This document shows positions 1 to 11,671 of a stretch of 64,000 nucleotides of DNA, piece after piece. The number at the start of each line of letters is the position of its first letter. Within the stretch, counting starts at the first letter, position 1. The DNA is taken from positions 1,798,001 through 1,862,000 of the forward strand of contig JACGCN010000007.1 of NCBI GenBank assembly GCA_014905825.1. The letters are read 5' to 3'. Made by a program: the position numbers and the translations under genes. The notes under the pieces are model-generated. The model was not told where the DNA came from. It worked only from the letters and a program-made list of their open reading frames with translations, and ran no database searches. The DNA is from Lyophyllum atratum (lineage: Eukaryota; Basidiomycota; Agaricomycetes; Agaricales; Lyophyllaceae).

Positions 1-1452
1 GCACCATGTTCACCTGTTCGTCTATCTATGTCTTTCCTCGTAATAAAAAAGCTAATCAAGCCTTGTAGTGTTCACGGAGATTATCAGCAAAAGTGCGTTC
101 ATATCATCAGTACTAACAGCATTCCTCCATAACTCATAATCCACAGTCTACGTGAACTCCTTGCTGGTGACGTGCGTAACCCTATATCCCAACTGGTTGT
201 AGTTCCTAACATCCCTCTTTCCCCGTCCAGATTGAACTCGAGGAACAGCATCAAGAGCGGAAGTACCAAACGACCCATGGAAACCATCCCGCTCTCTGGG
301 ACCGGATTCTCTCAAAGTAAGGCGCATTCGCGATTGGCCTATTCTCGACGGCGGCTTACAGCGTGTTACTTCACAGCGAGAGTCAGAGTCACCGACAGTC
401 CACAACTATCCTCGAATGGAAAAATCAGTCGAGTGTGAGGTGCCCACCACCCCACCCCCTGCTGGGAAAGGAGTCGTAGGGCGCCATTTGCATGGAGTTG
501 GTCTGTTGAGGAGCCTATGGACTAGTTATATATTATTCAGTTTATCTATGTAGTGTATGTTGTACCTATGTCGCGCCGCCGTCGCGCATTTTCTGGTTAT
601 TGCCATTGGAGAGCTTATGTCCACGATACAAGTCCGAGCGGCACTACCCCGGCCCAATATTTATGGTAGATGTTTGTCATGCACAAGTCGCTGCTGCAAT
701 CAAGGGATCCGGATTGCGTTGATAATCATACAGTTGCAAGGAATGCTTTTTTTGTTTTGATTGCGCTCTCGCTCTGATTCTCTACAGCTGTCAGGCTTGC
801 TCCCATGGGACGCGTCGTCGACGCGACAGGTAGCTCACTGATTAATTTATGGCGGTTTCGAGGCATCCAGATCGTGTGAGTGTACTTGAGGCCTTGAGGC
901 ATCATGGTAGGTATTCTTGGCTACGTATGTACCGATCAGATAGTGGTCGATTTGGGAGTTTCAGCGCACAGATATTTCTGGATAGCTGGGTTGGGTCAAG
1001 GTTGGCTCGGTAATTCCCGAAGCGAGCCGAAGGGAGTTGATAACGGCTTCATCGTCCTGCTCTTCGTCTTCTTTGATGCCATGATCGCAGCACTGAACAG
1101 AGTAGCAGACCTATTCATAACATCGCAGGCCGTAGCCCCCTAACGAGATGGAATGCTCAAGCAGATCAACTTCTCATATACTGCTCCACAGCAGGCCACG
1201 GCTAAATACTAGGTGCTTTCTAGGCGATCAGCAAAAGAAGAAGACCATGGTGAGCCTCCTCAGAATCATAATGATGCTCGCTTTATTGATGCTCATCAAA
1301 TTCGGTAGCAGTGATAGATAGATCATAGAAGCTCGCACCGGCCTCTCCGCCCCCATCTCTGCCGGTACAATTCATGCACCTCCCCAGCGTTTAACCTTCC
1401 CCCGGCGACCCTGCACTGCTCATCCCGCTCCTCCACCTCAACAGTCCGAATC
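1..1452. other. No recognisable gene (left edge)
   Basis: Only short open frames are present on both strands and none shows a recognisable domain or a convincing chain of exons. A minus-strand exon of a gene beginning outside the window cannot be excluded near 1-290. The segment just upstream of 1453 would hold the promoter of the hydrolase gene. Confidence 0.5.
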
Positions 1453-2883
1453 ATGGAGAGCAAGACCTTCATCATCCGCGACCCCCCAGGTGGCAGCCAC
1501 CTCCACGTCTCCTCCAAGCGCTACCGCTTCGTCGACCGGCCGACCAGCAAGCCCGGTATAATACTCATTCTAATACATGGTGTCGGATTCAGTAAGTCAA
1601 CCAACCCTGACTGGTACTCCATCCCGAAGAAGGAGAAGTGGCTGATCCGCGTATGTTATGTGTGTAGACAAAGAAATATGGGAGCCGTTCCTTGAAGACC
1701 TTGGTGCTCTACAGCGGTCAACGGGACACGCCATCGTCAAAGAGGCATGGGCAATCGATAGCCCGAATAATGGAGAAGCCGCGGTACTCAACGATAAAGT
1801 CCTTTTCCACACCCCTACCGATCCCAACGACGTCAGTATGTATACACCCCCGTCTCTCCCATACTACGTGTAAGGCAAAGTGATAACCTATTTTGTCAGG
1901 TTTAGAGGACTACACCCGCTCGGCCTTGCGCTTGCTAGTATCAGGGCACATCGAGACCATACCCGGCGACCGCCTCGTCGTCATAGGCCATTCCGTAGGC
2001 GCCACCGCCGCGTGAGTCCTCCCTCCCCGTCACCCCATATCACTCACTCACTCACCCATAACATACGGCACCAGAGTCTGGATGTCGTATCTATACCACT
2101 CAGAACACCGCAAACTCGTCGACCTATGCATCATGCTCGAGCCCCCCGGCGAGGTCCTGGGTAAAACACCCATCAAGAACCAGAACAGCGCGAGCTTCCT
2201 GGATGCTACAGTCACGCGCCGGGACATCTGGGCGTCCAAGGAACAAGCCCTGTCGTGGCTTGGTGGGAGGCGACCGTGGAAGGTGTGGGATAAACGGGCG
2301 TTGAAGGCGTACGTCGTAAGTATTCCTGCCCCTCCCCTATCCCCTATCTGTGGTTCCGAGTTGAACACTCCCCGACCCCCACTTCTAGGACTACGCGATA
2401 TGCCCGCTACCCACGAGCGGATACCCCGATCGTATGGAAGGTGTAACACTGGCCTGCAACCGCCTACACGAATGCTTCGCGTACATCGACCTCCCAGAGC
2501 TGAACAAGGTCGCAAGGAAGATCCCCCTCCTCCGCCAGGTCGTGCCCATCCACGTCTTTGTCGGTGAACGGAGTTTCCTACGGTACGCTGTCTCCTCCCT
2601 AGATCATGATCCGAGTTCTCGCCCTGATATCGATATTGATAGGCCGCCGAAAGAAATTTGCGAAGAGATAGCAAGGACGCCTGGGATGTCCATCTCGGAG
2701 ATTAAGAAAGGAGACCACCTCGTAAGCACCCCCGTGTTCTCCGTACCCCCCCTTGACAATGGACTTATGAATGACCATGTATGGCAGGTGGTGCAAGAGA
2801 TGCCTGGGCGGTTGGCGGAGCTGATGCATGGGTTCTTGCTTGGGTATAAGTTTGGGAGAGCGGTTCAGCAGAGTCGTCTTTGA
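1453..2883 (+). CDS. Alpha/beta hydrolase, MpaH-like, with PTS1-like C-terminus
   Basis: I read six exons: 1453-1591, 1668-1835, 1900-2011, 2075-2315, 2389-2721 and 2788-2883. All junctions are GT-AG and the frame closes to 362 residues. Residues 35-47 hold the oxyanion-type HGVGF motif followed by KEIWEPFLEDL, and GHSVGA further on is the GxSxG nucleophile elbow, so a serine hydrolase fold is clear. The N-terminal layout (ThHLHVssKRY then HGVGF) is that of fungal hydrolases related to MpaH, a peroxisomal acyl-CoA hydrolase of mycophenolic acid biosynthesis. The last three residues are SRL, a plausible PTS1 peroxisomal signal, which fits that family. Substrate is unknown. It lies tail-to-tail with the P450 gene, 270 bases away, which suggests a metabolic neighbourhood. 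Start chosen at the first ATG before the conserved N-terminus. Assignment to hydrolase is firm; the acyl-CoA role is inference. Confidence 0.85.
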
Positions 2884-3153
2884 TGATGGGAGTGGATGGT
2901 CTTGAGCCCGGTCTTTGAACTTCGCTGCGGGGCAGTGCTTGACCTTCATACCGAGTTTTCACCTGTCGTATGTAACTTTAGACTTGGACTCGGATTAGCA
3001 TTCCCCTTCGAACCCTTGACCGTCTGGTCGCAATACACATCTTGTACAATGATATTTGAAATCCCCGTCTCTTGTTTCGCACCTCATCCCAGACTCTCCT
3101 GTCAAACGATTCCTCAACAAGAACATTCAAACAGACCTGTACATAGTTACCAT

Positions 3154-5354
3154 TCACGACTCATTCTCATTCACATACTGAATCAACTTAACCGCCTCCC
3201 TCGACCTCGGAACGATCCTACACTTAAACGGCACAGGGTGACTAATTCCATCCATCCAGTCAGTCTCACAACGTCCAAATCGATCAAGAGTGAAGTACAC
3301 ACCAAGTCAACGTCGTCGTATACTCAACAGGCGGCATCACATCCTCCCCATCCCCACCAACCTCCGGAAGAATCTTAAACAGCGCCAACACCGTCGTCAT
3401 CATCATATACAGCCCGTTATCAGCCAGCTCGCTCCCCGGGCAGCGCCTACCAAAATCCAAAATCCAAAAATAAGTATAAGTATAAGCAGGCGAGCTGGGG
3501 ATGGGATGGGACTGACCGCCTGCCGAATCCGAATATGTATAGACGAGGATCGGGAGGGAGAGGGGTGCCCTGGGGCGTTGGGAGGAACCGGGAGGGGGTG
3601 AACTCGAAGGGGTCGGGGTATAGGTTTGGATCGTGGGTATATGCCCTGCAGGAGTGGAAGAAAGAAGACGTCAAGGAGAGCCGATCGTTTGAAGAACGGG
3701 GTCTGGTACCAGATGTTGGCGACTAAGAACGACCCGGCTTTGACTTCGCAGCCGTTGACCACATCGTCTGTCTTGAGCGAACGCGCGACTGGGAAAAAGA
3801 AAGGGTCAGGAGGTGCTCCGGGATCGGGAAGGGGGGAGGTAGATGGGAGCGCACTGAGGGGTGTGGGAGGGTGCCACCGAAAAGATTCTTTCATGAGGCA
3901 CTCGATGAACGGAAGGCGCGGGCGGTCGGCGAAGGTGGGCAGGACGTCGGGGCCTAGGACCGCGTCGAGCTCTTGCTGGGCTTTCGCTTGGACGTCTTGG
4001 TTCCGGACCATCGCCAGGAAAAATGAGGAGAGGATGCTCGCGGACTAGGAGGGGGCATTTGATCAGGACTGGACACGGAAGAAAATGAGGGTGGGGGAGC
4101 GTACAGTGTCTACACCGGCTGTGAAAGTTGCGTTAGGAGGGGAGGTGCGGGGGATAAGGGTGTGGCGGCGTACCTGCGTTGATGATGCCCGAGGTCCATT
4201 GGAGTAGCTCTTGATCTTCTTCTGACATTGTATCGAGCTTGCCTTCGAGGTGGTATGAAGTGAATGATGGTTCTGCCGTGCCATTTCTCTGCGAACTCCG
4301 GTAAGTTATGGAACACGTAGAAAAGGACACGGAGGCTGACCATGTCCGCTTTGACTTTGAGGAATGGGGTCTCTATGAGCTGATCCAGGAGCACTTTGTA
4401 CCGTTTCGCGACTTGCTTGAAGCCTGTGCCGGGGAACCATTCCGGTAAATTGTTCACTGGAAGTTTGTATGTTAACAATGTTGGAGCCTTTGATCAACGT
4501 GCTAGGGACTTACGGAAGGGAAAGGTGTCTATGACATATCTGTTGGGAGAAACGACTTTCCCCGTAATGACCATAATCTTTTCGGAGAGGGGTACGAGGA
4601 AGTCATCGTCGTTCTCCACTTTGTGACCATACGCGAACCGCAACAGGTTCGCTGTCACCATCCTGGATTCGCATGAATTAGCTCCCGTTCTTCGAATGCT
4701 GTTGTGTGTCTACCTTCGGAGATGCCTTCGCCACCTGGTGGGGTCGTCCAGAAGGAGTTTGGCGAACTTGTGAGCGGAGGCCGTGTGCATAGCTTGGAAA
4801 GCCTGTGAATCGACGGCTCCTAACCCCGCGTGGATCAGCTTTCGCCCCTTCTTTACATCTTCCCCGTAGTTCTTGAACAGCATCGCCTTCCCGAATCCAC
4901 TCCTACATAAACACTTGCAAGATAAGACACCGAGAGTAAGGGGGAGGGGGGGGGGGGGGGGGGGGTGACGCACAATTCAGCCATATACCGCCTTGGTCGA
5001 TTCGCGTAGTTCGCAGAGCGCTTCTCGAACAGCTGGATCGCCAGGTCGTAGGAGTGCACTATGACCAGCTTGCGCGTGAAGACCTTGGCGAATACGATGT
5101 CGCCTGCACGGGTCTTCCGTGAGCACTCGGTGAAGGACTGCGTGGAATGAGTTTGACGCACCGTATGTTGTGCCCCACTCTGTGAACTTTAGCCAAGGGG
5201 CCTGCTTTGGTATATCCAGGGCGTTTCCGAAGAATGGTTTTCCTGGGGGCCCGGGTCGGGTGGGTTTGCTGGAGGCCCGGGTCAGTTTGAATAGGACGAC
5301 GCTGATGAGGCCGAGGAGCGCAGCCCAAGTTAAAGTGGGTGTGAGCTCTGCCAT
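3154..5354 (-). CDS. Cytochrome P450 monooxygenase, C-terminus out of frame
   Basis: Haem-thiolate monooxygenase with an N-terminal membrane anchor (residues ~5-22) and the PGPPG hinge. Exons read from splice sites: 5354-5162, 5103-4974, 4902-4714, 4662-4514, 4456-4341, 4288-4174, a 14-nt micro-exon 4118-4105, 4044-3855, 3788-3710, 3645-3517 and from 3446. Key motifs are visible: helix I AGVDT, helix K ExxR as ESFR, and the haem-binding FGFGRRRCPG split by an intron between 3517 and 3446. The family resembles Agaricomycete P450s annotated as O-methylsterigmatocystin oxidoreductase-like. Continuing exon 11 in frame stops at 3284 (about 488 residues). The expected C-terminus (GISHPVPFKC..., 3154 to ~3240) is present but in another frame, and no GT-AG intron I tried joins it. 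So either a frameshift, an atypical intron or a base error sits near 3290-3305. Neighbours suggest a secondary-metabolite role. Confidence 0.85.
4946..4965. repeat. Homopolymer run of 20 G
   Basis: An uninterrupted run of 20 G on the plus strand (C on the coding strand), preceded by GGGGA, lies inside the second intron of the P450 gene. Such tracts are length-unstable and prone to sequencing error. They can also form G-quadruplex on the non-template strand. Confidence 0.95.
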
Positions 5355-6789
5355 GGTCGTTGCAAGTGATAATTTGGAGTGGGAGGTCCAATTCAAATGC
5401 GTTTTCAGCGCATGACTCTGGTAGATCGTGCCAGAGGGCTATGCGATTGATTGAAACGGACCATCAGCGTCCGAGCGCGTCAATGATCTTGTTTTAATGC
5501 ATCAGACGCGGTCGATATGATAGAAGACATCTTAATCGAACTTGGGAGGAGGCACATGAGTTGCAATGATCATAAAATGGTTATGGTCTGATCCATTTTC
5601 CCGCGGAGCTGGAATAACATTCGGCAATTGACCTGACCTGGCTCGGCTTCCACGACCTGGTTTGCGCGTCGTACCCCAACCACCTGAGGCATGCGACTTC
5701 TATTCCTCATTGAATGATGTTTTCCTAGGCCAGCCCAACGAACGAAAATACTATCGATCAACACCCTGTTTCTGGTTCTAAGTTGTATCGGTAGCATGGG
5801 AAGATTATCACACGAATAGAGGAGCAGAGTTGTTTCCCAGTGCTGTCAGTTGGCTGATTGAATATGATTCAATTGCAACGCGAACTCAAGATGTAGCTGA
5901 TCAGGTGGTAAAGTACCAAGCATATTCTAAGTTTTATGGTTATGCTAAGATGCTTCTCGGTCTAGCTGATGAACATGTTTCAACAGTTTGCGCGCCGGCG
6001 GTAGGAATTACATACAGTTCTGGATGTGAAGGAAGGGTCGCTGATAAACATAGGTATCACCACTGAAAGGACACGACAGGTCAACCGGAAGTTCGATGAT
6101 GGTTATCCACCGTAGTGACCGAACACAATCACTTCCAACATATCGACCAGTCGTACGGCGTCTCTCAAATTCTCAATCCCGCCATCCTCTAATGACAATC
6201 ACGCACAGAACACTGGCAGGAGAGAATTCCTGGTCGCGCCCGCCTTGACTGATGTCTGAGGGGACAGAAGGATTTCAAGACTGGCAGCTTGATCTCGTGA
6301 ACTTGATCGTGAACGAACTGGGTCCGCGAGTCAGCACCAGTTTACACATAGTCCTTGGTTTCACTGCGCCCACACAAGTCATCAGTATACTACCCTGGCC
6401 TGCGGTATGGCTCTTCATCGACGGCGTAGTTAGCACGCCGAGGCAGATTCTAGCCAAAACTCACGCAAGTTTATCTCAAGTCTGCGAAGAGCTGTCATTT
6501 TAACTTGTTAATCGTTCACCACGCAGACTTCCGCTATGAAATCTTATGGAACGACTTCGCAGAGGAGTTCATAATGCGCATATACCCTCCCGTAAGAGCT
6601 TTGGGATAAAAAGTTTGGTGTGATGCATATGTTTTGCGCATATATAGAACTGGCGGTAGCGGTTAGTTCTTCATGTGCTTCTACCTTTCCCCTTCATCCT
6701 TCTGATAGGTGAATCATCGTAACCTGATACCCCCCATTTGCAGCTCCACGCCTTCAGTAAAACTCCGCAGGTGTCATTCAGTCGCCCGC
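5355..6789. other. Intergenic, no recognisable gene
   Basis: The 5' side would be the P450 promoter. The largest plus-strand frame (6252-6503, 83 codons from ATG) has no recognised motif. I looked here for the adenylation domain that should precede the reductase remnant at 6790 and did not find it. Confidence 0.5.
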
Positions 6790-8227
6790 TTGCCCGAACC
6801 CAACTCCATCGGTCAATGCGCAACTTCTGGCCGACGGCCGTGACCTCCACAGGTAGCCTTGGGTCTCAGATTCTCGCAACGCTGTTGGAGGACGATCGAG
6901 TCGCTTGGGTTTATGCCCTTAACAGACCCAGCAAGGGAGCTGTTACCATCCAGGAACGACACGTGAAGAGGTTCAAAGATAACGGCTTAAACCCTGACCT
7001 CCTAGAGAACAGTGAACTGTTATTTGTTTTGCGGGATGCTCCACAACCGAACATGGGCTTTGAAGGAGACTTGTATAGCCAGGTAAGAACAGATTTCGCC
7101 AGTTCGAAAATCCGTTGGATTCAGCTAATAGACGAATGTAGATCAGTCAGTCCGTCAACGTGGTCATTCACAACGCATGGACAGTCGACTCTCTCATCAT
7201 TTGAGTCGAATATTCGAAAGACGCGACACCTCATTGATCTCGTAAGATCTGGACCGAACGCACAGGATTCGCGATTCGTATCCACCTCATCCGTTGCCTC
7301 TGCACAATCCGGAACACTTCGCTGGGTCCTGTCCCAAAGGAAGCCGTGACAGATGCATCGACCGCAGTAGCAGGAGGGTATCGAGAGGGAAAGTATGTCA
7401 CTGAGAGGGTTAGTTTATCGTCTTTATCCTCCAGCAATATACATAGCAGTAATCTTCAGGTCCCCGCAGAAACGGCCTGCAAGCAACGTCTCTACGGATT
7501 GGTCAGATCAGTGGAGGGTCTCCAAATGGGACTTGGGTGGTCAGATCAGTGGAGGATCTCCAAACGGGACTTGGGCCACCACTGACTGGCTGCCATTTCT
7601 CGTCAAGTCTAGCGTGACGCTCGGGATGCTTCTGAGAGTTGAAGGGTATGTTATTTGGCTTTGCCTTGTGGATATGTCGAGCTAAGACTTCTGAAGGTCG
7701 TGTCATGGCTCCCTATGAATGCGGTGGCGGCGGCGGTCGCCGATGTCGCCTTGTGCGAGATGACCGCCCCCGCAGCCGTGAACCTTGTACATCCACGTCC
7801 TTTCACTGGAATGACTTCGCAACAAGCCTTAAAAATGCGATTAAGCATGTCTTTGGCCTAAATCTGGAGCTGCTTCCCTTGAGTAATGGGTTCTCGGTGA
7901 TAGAATCGCATGCGGCAGGAGCAACCTGCGGAGACCTTGAAGACTATCGTAAGTGATTGTTGCTTTGACTCATGTAAACAGGCATACTAATGGACGTCCC
8001 TCTTGCCCGCAATTAGAATGTTAGCCTTCTTCCGTGAAGTCGCTCGCGCAAATGACGAGATGATCAACTCTGGACTTCAGGACGTCGAGATTGGTGGGCG
8101 GACGAAATTTTCGACAGAGAGAATGCTTCGCTTCAGCAGTGTTGTGCGTAATCTACACCGACTAGCAAGTCAAGATGCCGGGCTTTGGGTGAGGTATTGG
8201 CACGAAGTGAAATTCCTGGAAGGATGA
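6790..8227 (+). pseudogene. Adenylate-forming reductase (NRPS-like) R-domain remnant
   Basis: Pieces in all three frames read as the C-terminal NAD(P)H-dependent thioester reductase domain of fungal NRPS-like adenylate-forming reductases, enzymes that reduce carrier-bound acyl groups to aldehydes. Recognisable blocks: TSTGSLGSQILATLL (6840 on; the usual TGxxGxxG has lost its first G), YALNRPSKG, VIHNAW, FESNIRKTRHLIDL, AGGYREGKYVTER, GQISGGSPNGTW, VVSWLPMNAV, NLVHPRPF, and a terminal part ending at 8227. Frame breaks lie near 7185, 7310, at the 38-bp tandem duplication (7501-7576) and near 7800. The adenylation and carrier domains are absent upstream. Ordinary introns remain recognisable (about 7408-7450 and 7648-7697), so it decayed from an expressed gene. 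It sits between a P450 and a flavin monooxygenase, as part of what may have been a pathway cluster. Confidence 0.85.
7501..7576 (+). repeat. 38-bp tandem duplication inside the reductase remnant
   Basis: Units 7501-7538 and 7539-7576 match except for three substitutions. The first copy is in frame with the upstream exon (LRIGQISGGSP), the second with the downstream exon (GQISGGSPNGTWATT). Because 38 is not a multiple of three, the duplication itself breaks the gene. Confidence 0.95.
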
Positions 8228-9242
8228 TAGCAACTAAAGATGAAGGAACTGCGCAGCATAGCGGTTCGAGTCGGAGAAAGATTCTCTCGATTGAAGGCTC
8301 CCTCTCAGGTGGACATGTCCACACTACTTATAACCTCCTATGATGTTGCTGCCTCTGCATGAGGTTGACACCGTGACGGCCATTTTCGTACCCGAGGAGA
8401 ACGGGGAAAACTGGGTAAAGATATAGTGATCTGTGCGTCTTTCTAGCACCCCAGATGCATATCTTCTCCCTCGTCGTCGAAAGGCTCTGATCCTTGTTAA
8501 TGCGTCCAAGCGACCAGGATCACCATCATATTGATTGCGCGCATTCGATGGTCGTCACCATCTCCAGTGTAGCCTGCACTTTGAATAGTCCACTCGGTAC
8601 TTGTAACGTCGGCTTGCCTTGCCTTGTCCACAGCGTACCTGACATTCCAACCGGAGGGCAAATGCTTAAGCCTCGTCTACTGCGTAGAAACATTTCCGCC
8701 CAACTTAAAAGGAAGGAATACGGCTACTCTTTCAATCCTGAGTAAACTGACCTAGGTGCAAGTCCAATCCTCCTGCCTTCTCGGATCATCCTTCCAATCC
8801 CAAATACACTGTGACGTCTAGGCGGCCTATCTTCTTTCGAAATATCTCACCTACGCCCACTGTTAATCAGAGTGTCCTAGGGTTCCATATCTCTTCCGTC
8901 TTCAAGTTCTCCTCAAGAACGGTGCTTAACTTCCGTTTTCTGGTCGCGGGTCATTGTCAACTGTATCAGGATGCCATCCTGCTCTGTCCAATCTTCAAAC
9001 ACTCCTTCGCGCGCTATCTTAATTAAAAAACGATCGACCTCGATACGACCATCCTGTCATAACCCTTGACTGCTCCTACATGCCCAGGGACTGGTCATCA
9101 GCTTGCAAGAGATGACTGGAAAGTTACCAGGGATAAACAACGGCTTCCACGCCTGGACAAACCACATAAAACTAATACAGTGGTAGATTCCTCCTCAGTT
9201 TATATACATCCATTTGTTCGGGGCATGACCTACATGTCCTAT
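8228..9242. other. Intergenic, no recognisable gene
   Basis: A plus-strand frame at 8494-8745 and others have no recognised domain or splice pattern. This stretch separates the pseudogene from the 3' end of the convergent flavin monooxygenase gene and presumably holds its terminator. Confidence 0.5.
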
Positions 9243-11671
9243 CTAAGCAGAAGCGCTGTACCTTTCCCCAAACACACCTTCCTCCATCGCTTTGATCTCT
9301 AAAGCATTCCAAAAATATAATCGTAATTAGACCCAGCACAATTAGAAATTCAAGAGAAGACATACGCAACGCAACATGCTTGGAGTGGAAGCGACATAGC
9401 GCTAGATTACCGAGCATCGACCATATGCCCTGTACGCCGAGATCGCGCCACACGCCGTTGATCTCGCCCTCTTCGTCGAGCCCCCACAATGGCTTCAGCG
9501 TGGCGGTGACCTCATCTCCGCAGACCTTGCGCAGATGCTCACGCGAGTCGCCCAGCCTATTCCCGCGTTAGATTCGCGCATGGTCGGACATCCCACAGAA
9601 GAAGGAATGCTTACCCAGTAGCGAAAACCACAACATCAGCCTCGAGCTCGGAACCGTCTTCAAAGACTATCCCTTTCTCGTTGAACCGCGCAATCGGGCT
9701 CCCGTTCTTCAGCTTGATCTTCCCATCCGCAATGAGCTTGCTCGCGCCGGTGTCTATACCGCTCATGGACGTCAGCCGCAACACGACTTATCATGTTTGA
9801 GGTTGAGGAACATACCAAGGTAGTACCCGCCCGCACGGGACCAAGCAAGTAACGCGAAGCCGGTCCCATGAATACCATAGTTCAGGAGAAACCCGCGAGC
9901 ACGAAGTCCATCCAGGATGTCCCTGAAAGTTCAACTCGTTAGCATCATCTTCGAAACTGACCAGAGGCACGTACTTGTCGAGCTCGGCGATGGCCTCGGT
10001 GCGGCGCCGCGCAATGCCCACGCCCATATGATGAGGGAACGACGCATTAAGCCTGTCAGCGATGTCGGTCGGGAGCCCGCCCTCGGAGTAGACGCCTGGG
10101 ATGCAGGTTTTCGGTCAGCACTGCGGAACTAGGAGGAGAGGAAAGAAGGTCGCATACCATCCATGAGGACTTTCCATCCGTTCTTGGTGGACATGATGTA
10201 TGACGAGCCGCGCTGATACATCGTTACGTCTGTCGCGAAAGCATGAGCAAAGAAGCGGCTGGGCACAAGGTGGACGCACCGACGCCTTGCTCGTAGTAAT
10301 CGGTACAGATGTCATGGGCTGCCAATGGCGCGGGTGAGTCCTGCGTGTAGCGTTGAGATAACATGAAGCGCACCGGAGGTACACGCGCCGACGACGACGA
10401 CTTTCTTCCCTAGATGGTCTTTCGCATTCTTGTGTCGGTTGGAGTGTAGGATCTGGCCTTTGAAGACATCCTAGAAGCGACTTTAGAAAAGCCGTACATG
10501 AGTATCTGGGTGATGCTCACCATGCCTGCGTAGGTGGGGACCGTAGTGCTGTCGTTGCTTCCGAGCCCGGTGGCAAAGACGATATGCTTGACGGTGAAGG
10601 ACCGTTCGGACCCATCGCCGCGCTTGATGATGACCTTCCATGCGTCGCCGGCTTGCGTTGCACTGACGACTGCGGAAGAGGTCCAAACGTTGAGCTCGAG
10701 TGTTTCGGCGTAGCTTTCGAGCCAGTTGGCAAGCTAGGAACTGGTCAGATCAGCGTTGAGTGCATGTGGCTGGCTTACCTTTACAGCAGGAGCATAGACG
10801 GGCCAGGTTGGTGGGAAGCTTTGGGAAGAGAGGTTATGGAGCAAATCACAAAAATAAAGGGTGGGGGCTCACGGGAGATAAGGCATATGATCGTACCCTG
10901 AGCCCCAAATAGTGTTAGCCTGCGTGTAGAAAGAATCTATACATGATACTCACAGACCGGATCATGCAGGCACAATGCGTCATACCTATTCCTCCAATTA
11001 TCACCGATCCTTGTATTCTTCTCGACGACCAACGTCTGCACGTCAAGCGCCTTTAGCCTTGCCGCGACCTCTAGTCCACTCTGCCCACCCCCCACAATCA
11101 GCACCACCGGCTGGCTGTCCACGAACTCCATCTCCCGCTTCCTATCATCTACCCACTTCCCGTGGTTAGCGGCGGCGTTCCTGAGCGCGCCGATCTTCTC
11201 TGGGAATCCTTTCAGGTCCTCTAGGTTCGTGTACACGGTGTGGGCCTTCCACTCGCCATTGGCCGTGGGTACTAGCCTTGCGACGCCAGAAGCGAGGCCA
11301 GTAGCTGTAGCAAAGTCGAACATTAGGTTGATCCACGCGATGTCGGGATACGGGCGCTGGAGGCCGAGGTAAGCATCGTCGCGCAAGAGGAACGCCGTGG
11401 GACGCGCGATCGCTAGACGATCGGAGAGGAACTGAGTGATCTTGGGCACGCCGGCAAAGGTACGAAAGTCCCAGGTGAGTGCGAGCATGTCACGCCAGAA
11501 GGCATCGGGGACGAAGAGCGCGGCCAAAGCCTGGGCGTCGCTGGCTTCGGCCGACTGTGCGAATGCCTTGAACCATTCCTTTGCTACAGCTTTCGCGTCG
11601 AGATCATCTGGTACAGTGGCATTGAGGTTCTCAAGCGTTGGAAGGGGTGTGTCGGGGATAGCTTTGCTCAT
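9243..11671 (-). CDS. Flavin-containing monooxygenase (FAD/NADPH), multi-exon
   Basis: Starts at ATG 11671 and ends at TAG 9243. The first ~165 residues resemble the NTF2-like region found before the flavin domain in this Agaricomycete family. Then comes the FAD Rossmann motif [16 protein letters not shown] (GxGxxG), followed in later exons by FKGQILHS (FMO-like), the second Rossmann motif [24 protein letters not shown], and [10 protein letters not shown] near the C-terminus, so both dinucleotide-binding sites look intact. The last intron (about 9302-9370) joins HSKHVAL to a short final exon ending GERYSASA. Members of this family oxygenate N, S or carbonyl groups with NADPH and O2; the substrate cannot be read from sequence. 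With the neighbouring hydrolase, P450 and broken reductase it suggests a tailoring enzyme, but it could also be a stand-alone detoxification enzyme. No frame break was seen. Confidence 0.88.

Noticed and set aside
8255..8275. Box-B-like GCGGTTCGAGTCGG
   Set aside because: No D arm, anticodon stem or acceptor pairing upstream.
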